Source: Terana coerulea (lineage: Eukaryota; Basidiomycota; Agaricomycetes; Polyporales; Phanerochaetaceae). From it: a stretch of 17,882 nt of DNA. The notes beneath the pieces are model-generated. The model searched no databases and was not told where the DNA came from. It worked only from the letters and a program-made list of their open reading frames with translations. The stretch spans positions 1 through 17,882 of the forward strand of contig JAKOGH010000871.1 in NCBI GenBank assembly GCA_024811115.1, in the 5' to 3' direction. Positions 8,520 through 17,882 of the stretch are shown here, one piece after another. The position numbers and the translations under genes were made by a program. Every line of letters begins with the position of its first letter. Position 1 is the stretch's first letter.

Positions 8520-10109
8520 CATCAGGAAACACCAAAACGTGTGTAGTTCCGGGCGTTCTACACCGGCGTTTGTAGTGCGTGTAGTGATGGCAGATGGCGC
8601 CGTAGATCCCCGTAGTGCGGCGTACCTGCATTACTGATGTATGTAGCAACCTGTAACGGCTGTAGTGTATGTTGCTATACTATGATGTCTTCTGAAGCTG
8701 AATGAGTCAGGTCTTATAAGTAGTGCCTGGTGTTATAGCTGGACACACCTTGACCTCGAGAAATGTGCCTGCAGTTTGCAAGCATCATGGCCCTCATGGG
8801 CACTATGTTGTGAACTGACTGCATTAACTGTGGTGTTATCAAGAAGCGGGCAAAACGGCAGGCGAAATAGTGAGCGGATGAGAGGAAGGATTGCAATATA
8901 TCTACATGCAGGAAGTCGACGCCGTATGCTGAGCTTTGTCGAGCTGACCAGAGCCCGGCGCTTGAGCGGGATGTTTGCGTAGAATGAGTACTTTGATGCC
9001 TGCCCTAAATATGGTCTAAGCTACAAGCGCCATCATCTCTCCCTCGCTTCCTGCCATCTACCACCTATGCCCGGCGTCGCTCACCCTGCTACTCTCACTA
9101 GCGACATTACATAGGTGCTACCCCTTTGTCGTTTAATGTAAGTTTGACATACCACTAGCTCAGGAGCATCCCGTTGACCCCTGCAGGTTTGTTGCTGTGA
9201 CGACGTGTTACTTATGGTGCATACGCAGCAGCGACGGCCGTGCCCTTGGGTGACGAAGGTCGCGAGCCAGAGCCCGCCGTACTGCCCGGGCGCACGCTGG
9301 CGGAGCCACTCGGAGTCGTGTGTAGAGGCGAAGACGATCACAATGTTCGACTCAGTGGATGCGCGCGAGCGGGAGGCGGAGAAGGAGCAACACCAACCCG
9401 GGTTATGACATATCTTCCACTACGCGAAGGGTGGCAGTGGTCAGGATGAGTCAAGAGGGCGCGCAGGCAGGAGGGCGCGGAGTGCGACAGCCACGCTATT
9501 GACGAAGCAGGTGCGCTTGTGCAATGCAGTCAAAGTGCTTGTATGTCTACAGCTCTTGTATGTGCCGAGCATCTAACCTATGTCACCAGTAGGATCTCTG
9601 TGCACGCTGATGGTTTTGCCTTGTGGTACCGTCCATATGAGGTGAGCATGTTTTGTCAAATGGCATGGTCCTCCGCTTATGAGTTTATTGTGTAGTGATG
9701 GTTCCAATACCATGGCGCAAGCAGGAACTTAGTGACACTGACAAGTCAACCCTTCGTGTATTGGAGAACTGGTTAGGTAGAGCTTGGGTGGTGGTGATAA
9801 AGTTGCATGTTGGCTAGAGGCATAGATGTACCCTATGTAGACAGATGTGTACAAGTAGGACCTTATGTACTGGGAATATATCTGTTTGAACATACTATAT
9901 TATTTGACTGTCCTGAGTGCAAGTGTGTGCTGAATTGCGGTCACTACAGCTGAACTACAGACTACTACACAGGCGCCACCATCACTACACAGATCTACGG
10001 CGCTCCCAGCCAGTACTACGGCGCTCTACAAACCAGGGACCTAGCTACTGCACTACCATCTCTACACACATGTCGTAGACCTTCGTAGCTAAGTAAAGTT
10101 TTCCTGATG
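8520..10109. mobile_element. Candidate DNA element with subterminal inverted repeats, about 1.6 kb
   Basis: CATCAGGAAA (8520-8529) is mirrored by TTTCCTGATG (10100-10109). Inside, short motifs recur in inverted orientation at both ends: TGTAGTGATGG (8580-8590; inverted 9979-9989) and GCGCCGTAGATC (8597-8608; inverted 9992-10003), with more GTAG-rich copies around them. Motif order differs between the ends, as in subterminal repeats of hAT- or CACTA-like elements. I found no target duplication and no transposase, so the boundaries are tentative. A GC-rich block at about 9230-9480 has an open minus-strand frame (VIVFASTHDSEWLRQRAP ...) that I do not recognise. Confidence 0.35.
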
Positions 10110-12216
10110 TCGGGAGATTGAAAGTGGCAGCTGCATACCGGCTCTGTTTAGTACTTCGCCATGCTTGTGCAGAGCGTAGTGCAGAGAAAGCACGTCGAAC
10201 TGTCCCTGTTTTACGTCCCCTGTTATCTACGCAAGGATAGCGTGAGCAGCGCGGCCGTGCTCGCTTCTTGGTGCTTACACTGGTTCGAAACGGGGCTGTT
10301 AAAGAGGAGCTGGAATCTTCCGAGAGCAGTCCCCTCATGGCATTGGAAAAACCCATTGGTACAGTGGTGCTTTCCCCTCAATTGTAAAATTTTCGCTCAC
10401 TGCCACCGCCATCTTCTCCAGGGTACGGTGTGGGTAAATAAAGACCTCGGCGCGAGCGCATTCCGTATACCCCTGCGCACGGCTTGATCGAAGATCTCGA
10501 CGCTCAGAGGTAAATGAACTTCTTCAGTGATAGGTACAGGACTTCGAACTGATTCTTCTCATAGTGGCGCTGTCTTACAGAGTTCAATCAGCTCGCTTCC
10601 TGCCGATAGTCAGAACTTTATTTGCTCCGAGCACCTGCCATTGTCTTGGATGGTGCTGGATACCAGAACGCTTCGCCACTGTGACATTCATCTAGGGTCT
10701 ACATTGCCATACGGGCGTTGTTCTAGGACCCTGAATATCGTGCATTGATGATAGCGATAGGCCAGAACTTTGTAGCAGCCGAGGTGGTCCCTACCGTGGT
10801 TTTATTGCTTCATTTCAGTGGACGTGGGATAAACTTCAGCGGGCCCGTACAGTTCTTAGGCCTATTCAGATAGTCGTCGTACGTCAAGGGAATTCCTCCT
10901 ACCACGGCGTTAGTGCTAAATCTCCTCTGCTTATTCTCCTCCGTTGACCGCATGTGCTACAGGCTGTGAACTGCCCGACATCTGTGATGATGTCGCCTCT
11001 ATCCTTCGCTACCCCTACCCGGCCCCTGACGCTAATGCCTTGCGCAGCTGAGATGGCGTCCCGTGCTAACTTGGCACAAGGTGTATCCCGCGGTCACCGC
11101 AAATGCGGAACGAATTATGACATCCGTCTCTCAAGTCGGATGTACGTTGGGGCTGCCGGGCGGTGTCACGGTCCCGTAAGTCATTTACTACTTATCGCCG
11201 TTCTAAATTTGACGCCTCCTCAGTACTGACCTTGTGGGATAGTAGTATGGTGCGAAGACCTTCCGTAAGGCGCCGCTTCCGTATGAATTACCTCTGCAAT
11301 GTTCCTGCGTACTTTGCTGCGCGCTGCACTGTGTGCGTAATCTACTGGTCCATGTGGCCCTCTGCCACTAAATGTTCCTGGGCTTGGGAAATTGCGGTGC
11401 TACCTAAACTCGGTATGTTTCCTAGGAACGTCAAGATAGATAGTAAACTCATCCATCTAATGATACGTAGAGCTCCAATTCCTGCTGCCGTGACGGCGGG
11501 CGACTTCATATTTCCTGGGAGAAGCCGCTGCACAAGGAACAAAGGGTCCTTTCCTTCTATGAAGGCATCAGCCCTGTAGAGGAGTATTGCAAGGGATCAA
11601 TTCATCCCTCCTGGAAAATCCTGTGGCCCCCGCTGTCCGACGTGGCAGCAGTGTCTCTTATCCGCAGAAAGATGCGCGCTACAAGAACAGTTCCGTAAGT
11701 ACTGTCCGCATTTCTGGAAATGCATGGCATATACTGAGACATATTTTTTAATATTCCAGGAGGCACAGAGCTGCCATATTGACCATATCGTGGTGGCAGC
11801 GAAAGCGCGCACCATGGGACCTATATATACTATATCACTGAAGCGACGTAGGCAGCTTTTCTTCCCGCGAGCGGAACCAGACGGATGATAATGACTGCAT
11901 CCCACAGCTTGAACCGTCTGCTGGCCCTTCAACGTCGAATGTGTAGTGAGGTAAGTCATTTCAAGATTATAGTAAAGTTTATGTTGATTTACAAGCTTCT
12001 ACCAAACAATAGTTGTCAGACGTACGGCTTACGGCCTGCAACTTCCGCTCATGTAACTTCAGACCCCCTTACATATTCATGACTTTGCAAGCGGGTGGCA
12101 TATGCTCATCACTCTCGGTTTTGCCAGACGCTGTACTCGCATTCATTGACCACTTGAATCTATCTTCAATGTCCTTTCTTGAGCATACTGTTACGGTGCA
12201 AATGCTCATCCGAACG
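10110..12216 (+). other. Exon-like relics of unknown gene(s); no intact gene seen
   Basis: Several short stretches on + look coding but are broken: ELESSESSPLMALEKPIG (about 10300-10365), WTWDKLQRARTVLRPIQI (about 10820-10875), LPDICDDVASILRYPYPA (about 10975-11030) and VYPAVTANAERIMTSVSQ (about 11080-11135). The last is followed by a GTAAGT donor at 11176. A further piece (SSVSYPQKDARYKNSS) ends at a GTAAGT donor (11694) with an acceptor ending at 11759. DCIPQLEPSAGPSTSNV with a stop lies at about 11895-11948. Frames do not join into one protein and I recognise no family. It is most likely a decayed gene or transposon. The remainder to 12216 holds nothing I can assign. Confidence 0.25.
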
Positions 12217-14017
12217 TCAATAATTTGGATCGTCGTGAGAACTAATCCCACAATGGATGCAGAACTGCTCATGTGACGACTCGTATTCGTGACCATTACG
12301 CTCACATGCGTCGCACTGGGAGCACTCGTCGTCGCATTCTTCATCACCGTCATACCCCACCTTGACCAACCCCGTCTCCGTCAGAGCGTCGAGGAGAGAG
12401 CCGCGGCCATGCCAATTGCTGCAATAGCTAGCGGTGAAGTGTGCAAAGGAATGTCCTGCGAGCTCCTTGTGTGCGTGGAACACTTCCGGTAACCATTCGC
12501 CAATGACTTGATACCCCGATCTGTCGCCGCCAGCTGGAGGCGACATGTTCCATTGCACGTCCGATACATCCAGATGAGTCAAAGCTGGAAATAAGCACGA
12601 GGGTGTGTCTGTGGTTGTCGCAGGATGGGATGCGCCGAATGCTTGCATTAACGCGCAAAGCGGTCCAGTGCCGAAGACCACCAGCTCCTTGAGGCTGGAA
12701 ACCACGGCAAGATCGCGCCAGAAACGAACTTGGTCCCCAAAGCCGCGAATTTCCAGATCGCGTAGCTCGCGTATCGGTAGATGTGTGGCAAAAAGCTCTT
12801 CGAATCCGTTGCATTGGGAGTGGGTAGTGGTGAGCTCGACTCTTACTTGAGCTCCTAAGGGCCCAAGTTCCTTGCGCAATTGTTTAGAAGTCCAGGCCTG
12901 GAACGACGCAGTGCATATACTACCGGCAGCACGCCGGATAGGGTACTCATAGTAGCTCATTGACACAGAATGTAGAGCGTGCTGTGGGAGGATTGCCACT
13001 CCATCACCTCGGAGACGACGACCCAATATAGCGAACATATCCTCCGTGTGGTCGCCAAATTCCACCGGATGACAGATGAGATTGACACTAGCGCTATTGG
13101 AAAAAGAGATATGATGGAGGAGAAGAGTGCAGGCGGTGCCATAATCTTCGAGATGTAATTTGCGCAAGAACGAGAGGTGAAGTGGCTTGATGAGTTGCAA
13201 GCTCGACTTCGTAGGGAGAGCTATGGTCGCAAAAACCTCTTCTATAGAAAGAGATTGGAGAAGGGGGAGGGAGCGTAGTAGCTCAGCGAATGTGCTGGGG
13301 TGTTGCGAAGGGAACAGTCGACAGAGGCGGAGATTTGTGACGGTAGGACGGGTAAGGCCAGAAGCTAAATTGTACGCAAATCCAGCAAGATTGACTTCCT
13401 TCAGGTGCAGTAGCGGAGCATGGGGAAAGATGGGGAAAGAGCTTTCCCGAGATGTTGATTCAACGTGTGGAACGAACGCTCAGGATGGGTGCGTCAGACG
13501 CAGGCAGACGTAAAAAAATCTCGGGACTGCGGGTCCAATCCTTCAGCCTCAGGCTCTTGGTACGATAGAGGTGCCGGAGCAAGAGCCTATAAGTCTGTTC
13601 CTCCGCGTCCTTCGACGTAATTTGGGCAGCAATTGTAAGCGGTACTTGAGCAGAGTGACCCAATATGACTTCGGCACATTTGTATGACCAAAACTCGATG
13701 TCGCTCCATAGCATAGGGGAGCCAAGGGCAACTCGGCGCCACAGTCTACACACTGGTGTCATATGCCGGGTCCATTCCTCCGGTGGAGACAAGTATGTGC
13801 CGTTGCGGTACTGATCACGGCAGTCGCGAGCACAATGTGAAAATATTTTGGCGAGTACCTCGATCGGGAGACGACCAATGGGCAGTAAAGCATTTTGACA
13901 TTCCCGGAGGGTGCACAGCTCACCCTCGAGCCTGGATATCTCGTGAAGGCGAGCAGATATGGCGGAGTCGATCTGCGCTGGAGTTATAGACGACAGGTCC
14001 GCCTGTAGAGGCTGCAT
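12217..14017 (-). pseudogene. F-box protein with C-terminal Cys/His-rich tail, copy 3 (4-bp insertion)
   Basis: The start chosen is ATG 14017-14015 (MQPLQADL), matching the other copies; the stop is TGA 12219-12217. The F-box is LPIEVLAKIFSHC, then VCRLWRRVALGSPMLWSD. After ASDAPILSV the frame ends prematurely because of a tandem AACG (+ strand AACGAACG, 13471-13478). Removing four bases from the 1801-nt span gives 599 whole codons and continues into HVESTSRES and the Leu-rich middle (LPLLQSL, FLRKLHLED, LPIRELRDLEIRGF, SSLKELVVFG). The C-terminal tail has C-x3-C-x2-C-x2-C-x4-H-x9-C-x2-C in an acidic context. A 4-bp duplication is unlikely to be a sequencing error, so this copy is probably non-functional or expressed as a short F-box-only protein of about 185 residues. 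It is divergent to the zinc-knuckle gene. Confidence 0.85.
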
Positions 14018-14337
14018 AGCTTGCGTACACCGGATGTTACTAATCGTATAAGTAAAAGACCTGGCATCATGCCACTCACTGAGACTTGTCACCAAGAAAC
14101 GATGTCAAAATCGTGTGGCTGTGATCCCAGACCGGTGTAATCTCTGGAATACAAGCTTCAAGTCAAAGAAGCGACGAGTCCGCGAGCAAGCGAGCGTAGG
14201 TGTATGAGACAATTTGTGCAAGAATAGACAAGACTGGCGATGCGTTAACGCGATATCGATGACAGTGGTCGAGGTCTTGTCGAGGTCAACGCTGATACTG
14301 CCTACTGACGCCGGGTGAGGCCACTTGTCACTGGGAC

Positions 14338-14386
14338 GATGGCGCATCACAGATTGATGATGCGTACGAGCGTGGCGCATCGATGC
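14338..14386. promoter_or_regulatory. Palindromic elements in the F-box 3 / zinc-knuckle divergent promoter
   Basis: GATGGCGCATCA (14338-14349) is followed after 8 nt by TGATGCG (14358-14364). The arm and spacing geometry is the same as at copy 1. A second site with a perfect 10-bp palindrome, GCATCGATGC, lies at 14377-14386 in a GGCGCATCGATGCC context. The 487-bp interval between the start codons of F-box copy 3 and the zinc-knuckle gene holds both sites, so they could serve both genes. Confidence 0.45.
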
Positions 14387-14504
14387 CGCCTCAGCGCTCT
14401 GCACAATTTCTCCAAAACGACTTCTTCAACTCCCATATTCATGCGAAACTCCTCCCACCACTAGATCTGGGCACTTTGCACTACTTTTACACCTCTGGGC
14501 AGCA

Positions 14505-15681
14505 ATGACTCGCTATACAAACGTTGCGATCAAACGGAAATACGTCGAGGCTACAGCCCAGTATGCGGACGAAGAACCCGAAGCTGGGCCCTCGGCTGTT
14601 GCAGTGAGCGCAAGCGTGGTAGAGGACGCAGCCACAGAAGATGCGCCAGCTGGTCCTGCAAAGAAGAAGCGCAAACGCACCAAGTCTCGCAAAACCCCGC
14701 ATGGAGAAATCACAGACCCTGACCGCGAAGAGGGCCTGGCAAACGATGGTGCTGCGAGAGGACCAAGCATTTCGCCCGTGGAAGACTCCCGCAGCTGCGT
14801 CTACGCAGGACAGCACGAAAACGGCCAAAGCAAGGAAGGCTGCAAAGGGATTACAGAAGCTGAAGGAAATGAGAAAGAAGAGTACGCTGTTGACATGTTA
14901 CCCTACGCCCGCTGGTTTACCTCGTCCTTGCGTACAGGCGTAGATGCGCGCAAAGCCGCTTCGGAAAGGCGTCGACTCCAGCGTATAGACGAACGACATG
15001 CAGACACGACCTGCTTCGCTTGTCGGGAGAAGGGTCATGCTGCGAGAAACTGCCCAAAAGCTATGTCACAGGATGGCGACGCAGAGAATGGCCAAAAGAG
15101 ACTGGGTAAACAAGCGGTAGGCATTTGCTACAGGTACGTGAACGCCGGCTAGCACGATGAAACCCTGCTTAGATGGCAGCTTAGATGTGGCTCCTCGAAG
15201 CATAGTCTATCTCGGTGCAAGAAGCCTGAAGACCCGACCAACCGCTTCCCATTTGCGTCATGCTTTGTGTGCTCGGGAACAGGCCATTTAGCGTCGGCGT
15301 GCCCAGAAAACCAGGCTAAAGGCATATATCCTAATGGTGGATCCTGCAAGCTTTGTGGCGAAACAACACACCTTGCGAAAAACTGTCATCTCAGAAAGAA
15401 CGGTACGTCTTCACCCTGTCACACCTTGATGTAACATCAATGCTCATCTGCGTTCCACAGAAGTGGTCTCGTCAACGGTATTCCTTGGCGTTGGGACCGA
15501 TGCTGGGGCTGACGAGGATGACTTTCACGCGTTCAAGCGGAAGACCAGCGAGGTGGTTAAAGAAGAAAGGGTTGATGAACGGCGGAGGAAAAGCGCAGGG
15601 GTACGAGTGGGTGCACACTCTGGCGTTGTGCAGCCCTTTGGACGTCCCGCACAGAAGCCCAAGAAAGTCGTGGCTTTCTAA
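14505..15681 (+). CDS. ZCCHC9: ZCCHC9-like zinc-knuckle protein (four CCHC motifs)
   Basis: Four exons: 14505-14881, 14938-15133, 15185-15402 and 15461-15681; introns are 56, 51 and 58 bp with GTACG donors and AG acceptors. The acidic N-terminus is followed by a basic nuclear-localisation-like KKKRKRTKSRK. Then come ERRRLQRIDERHADTTCF and four zinc knuckles: CFACREKGHAARNC, CYRCGSSKHSLSRC, CFVCSGTGHLASAC and CKLCGETTHLAKNC. The spacer KGIYPNGGSCKLCG is characteristic of ZCCHC9 and its yeast relatives. The family is nucleolar and linked to rRNA maturation or RNA surveillance (family knowledge). The C-terminus is basic (QKPKKVVAF, TAA). The first exon starts in one frame and must leave it in another to meet the splice at 14881/14938. 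The spliced length is 1012 nt, one more than 337 codons, so one extra base (or a missed feature) lies at about 14720-14790. Confidence 0.88.
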
Positions 15682-16392
15682 GCACGTCGGACTAGATCAG
15701 TATACATGTACGTTATAACTGTTCAGAGCAGTGTGAGCATATGTCTAGAATCTCGTTTTGAGTCTTGTAATTAGGTCATTTTAACCGCCTGCCAGTTCGA
15801 TCAAGGTCATCGGGGTCATTCGTCTTCGGACAAGATTTTTCCAGTCAAAGTGAAGCAACTCGCCTATGGCTTATTCTGAATCTCAGGGAGGCGGATTGAC
15901 AGTGTGGGCACGTGTATCAACGGAAAACGATATCACATATACCGAAGATTTCTTGAGCATCGAACAGGCCGAACGGTCGTTACAGAGTCGAAGGCAACAT
16001 AATCAGCATTCCCGCGTCAATGCGATACCTCAGGCTCCTTTCAGGCTGACAATGGCGATTACGTGCGCGGGCCAAAAACGCAGAGAAAAAGCCAAGCCCG
16101 TGGAACGAGCCACCAGGTCACGTGAGTGCCACAAAGCCGTTGACTCCCGTTTGTGGTCGAATGCCTTCGCATGCCTTTCATCGCCCATCTGCAGCGTTGT
16201 GGATATTCGAGACCTGATGTGTCATGTACCGCGGCAGTTGGAAAGTATTGATGTTCCAACTTGAAGAGCTCACAAATCTGTATTGCCCGACGCCTACTTC
16301 GAAGCATCTGCACGACTGGCGCGGGCCAAAAACTTGTGAGTTAGGTATCGAGGTACATCTCGTACTGCTTAACCTCATCGAATATGCTTAAA
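15682..16392 (+). other. Intergenic region with an unassigned 132-codon ORF
   Basis: It lies between the convergent zinc-knuckle gene and F-box copy 4. An ORF at 15866-16264 (starting MAYSESQGGGLTVWARVS) has no family resemblance I recognise. A GTGAGT at 16122 and a CTGCAG ending at 16194 could be splice sites. It may be chance. No RNA gene or repeat was seen. Confidence 0.2.
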
Positions 16393-17882
16393 CTAAAAGA
16401 AGCCATCGTCATCTTCACTGTACTGTTCCTCTCCGCACCGATCGCAAATCCTATCGGAATCGTAGTCGTGGCCGTATTCGCTGCATTCTTCCAACTCGCA
16501 CTGCGAGCAGTCTTCATCACAGTCGCCGTCATCGTAGTCGACCTCCGTTACCAGTCCATCCGACATCAACTTCTCGATGTCAGAGGTCCTGTCGTGCAGG
16601 TTGAAATTCATCGTCGCAGAAAACTTTTGAGCGGGTGTCCTACAAGCTTCTTCCTGGCAAGTAACGCCGCGTAGAGCCACTTGCCGAACTTGACGTTGGA
16701 TTTGGGCTTTCCGGGGACGACATTGGGCGGTGGCAAATTCCACTGAATCTCGGAAATCTCCAGAAGATCAAGGTTCGGGAAAAGACAAGAGGGCTCATCC
16801 GGTGCCGTGGCTGGAGACGGCCTGCCAAACGTAGCGAGAAAGCACGTCGTTGCTTCCGCTCCCGAAATGACGAGCTCCTTCAACGCCGACATGCGCACCA
16901 GGTCACGCCAGAATTTCGGTTTGAGCCCCAATAGGTCGATCTCGAGCTCCTGGACCTCTGAGAAAGGATGTCTGAGGGCGAACATTTTACCGAAATGTTC
17001 GTATTCATTTCCCACCTCACAGCGTATGTTGACGGGAGCATTGAGCGGCTGCTTCGCGCGCGGAACGGTCCACAGGTTGATGTTGACGTGATGACTAGGG
17101 ACATGAAAGTTGCGAATCCTGCTCATACGAGCCGAGACAAATGGGGTTTGGGGACCGTTGGGGCGCCGGAGTTGTCTAGCAACTGCATCTATGAGAAGCT
17201 GTTGGTGCTGTACAGGGCCCGCTCGACCTGCTTCGACAGACAGCGCAGTCAACCGCGTGCTCCTAAAGTGGTGAAGGAAGTAGGCGCAGGCTGCACCGTC
17301 GTCATCTGCCTGCACGACCCGTATGTTACGTAGATGGTGGGCAGGGAACGGCGTCATATCTTTCAGTTTCTCTGGTGTAACCTGAACCGACGCTAAGAGG
17401 GCATTGTCAAGGTGAAGTACGGCGATCGAAGGGGGAGGCTTTTGATGACTTCTACGAACGCAGAGATGGAATGAGCCGGATGTGGTCGACAAAGCTGAAG
17501 GGTAGTGATCGTGGGACGGAGGATGGTGCTGACAAAGCTGAACGGAAGGCCAGTGAGCTCGACATGTTTCAGGTAAGGTAGCGACGCATCTAAGCGAATA
17601 GGAAATGCAGACAGCTGAGTTGGTGAATGTATGCGCAATGTTTGTAGCAGAGGAGCATCTACAGCTTCGGCGGTAGAAATAATGCCGGCATGGGATGACA
17701 CAACTTGTATATCCAGGCTTCGGATACGAGACAGGTGTCGAAAGAGAAGAGCATAGGTCTCGCGGGCCCGCTCCGGGTCAGCGTATTGAATTCTGGACTC
17801 GACAGATACCGGGGCTTCTGCGGAGCGAGCGAACATCATCGAGGCGCAGTTGTGCGTGCGGAAAGTGATGTTATCCCATAGT
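16393..17882 (-). pseudogene. F-box-family protein copy 4, partial at window end (two 1-nt frame breaks)
   Basis: The gene runs from beyond 17882 to TAG 16395-16393. The first residues seen (LWDNITFRTHNCASMMFARS) align with the segment just after the F-box in the other copies (ALWSDIAFRSYQCAKTML), so the F-box itself lies outside. The Leu-rich middle follows (PYLKHVELTGL, FSEVQELEIDLLGL, SALKELVISG). The tail is very acidic with C-x3-C-x2-C-x4-C-x4-H-x7-C-x2-C. The frame breaks at a C run (GGGGG on +, 17431-17435) and at a T/A run (around 16620-16628), one base short in each. Both are homopolymers, so sequence error is as likely as real decay. It is clearly more divergent than copies 1-3, implying an older duplication. 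Confidence 0.8.

Noticed and set aside
8197..8649. 150-codon minus-strand ORF
   Set aside because: It has low-complexity, arginine-rich composition and no family signal, and it overlaps the candidate element end; likely chance.
9995..10026. Short direct repeat CTACGGCGCTC as a possible CRISPR-like or tandem array
   Set aside because: There are only two units with no spacer series, in a eukaryotic context; better explained as a subterminal transposon repeat.
11163..11579. 138-codon plus-strand ORF
   Set aside because: It runs across a plausible intron (donor at 11176) and has no recognisable family; its open length alone is weak evidence.
14487..14828. Minus-strand ORFs overlapping the zinc-knuckle gene
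   Set aside because: They are antisense to a well-supported spliced gene and carry no independent signal.

Overview
The window looks like a repeat-rich, accessory stretch of a basidiomycete (Agaricomycete-type) fungal genome. Introns are 50-60 bp with GTRNGT...YAG borders and CTGAC/TTGAC-like branch sites. It carries members of an expanded F-box family with an LPxEVLAEIF core and the C-terminal end of a fungal S8 subtilase. It also has a ZCCHC9-type four-zinc-knuckle gene and abundant non-autonomous DNA transposons.

Layout. 1-469 (+): last exons of a subtilisin-like protease. 651-2427 (-): F-box copy 1, about 592 aa once two 1-nt gaps are allowed for. 2843-2871: palindromic upstream element. 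3037-3787: a TA-flanked foldback MITE that is one 751-bp inverted repeat from end to end. 3860-4309 (+): decayed subtilase piece fused to a 3' fragment of F-box copy 2. 4502-5294: a 793-bp TIR element inserted in the coding sequence of F-box copy 2 with a 9-bp target duplication. 5295-6623 (-): the 5' part of copy 2. 6966-7773: a second long-TIR element of 808 bp with an 11-bp target duplication. About 7836-8112 (+): a broken copy of the 5' end of the zinc-knuckle gene. 8113-12216: mostly unassignable sequence with a possible third element (8520-10109) and scattered exon-like relics. 12217-14017 (-): F-box copy 3 with a 4-bp insertion. 14505-15681 (+): the zinc-knuckle gene, four exons. 16393-17882 (-): a more divergent F-box copy 4 that runs off the window before its F-box.

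How it fits together. F-box copy 3 and the zinc-knuckle gene are divergent neighbours. The same pair, with the zinc-knuckle member decayed, lies at copy 2 and perhaps at copy 1. Copies 1 and 2 also each have a convergent subtilase piece downstream. The locus is therefore best read as a tandemly duplicated subtilase / F-box / zinc-knuckle block that was later broken by deletions and transposon insertions. F-box proteins normally serve as substrate receptors of SCF ubiquitin ligases. Copies 1, 3 and 4 share an acidic Cys/His C-terminal tail that I cannot assign to a named domain. This tail, the conserved palindrome in the divergent promoters and the full-length foldback element are the most interesting signals. 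I found no rRNA or tRNA gene, CRISPR array or autonomous transposase.
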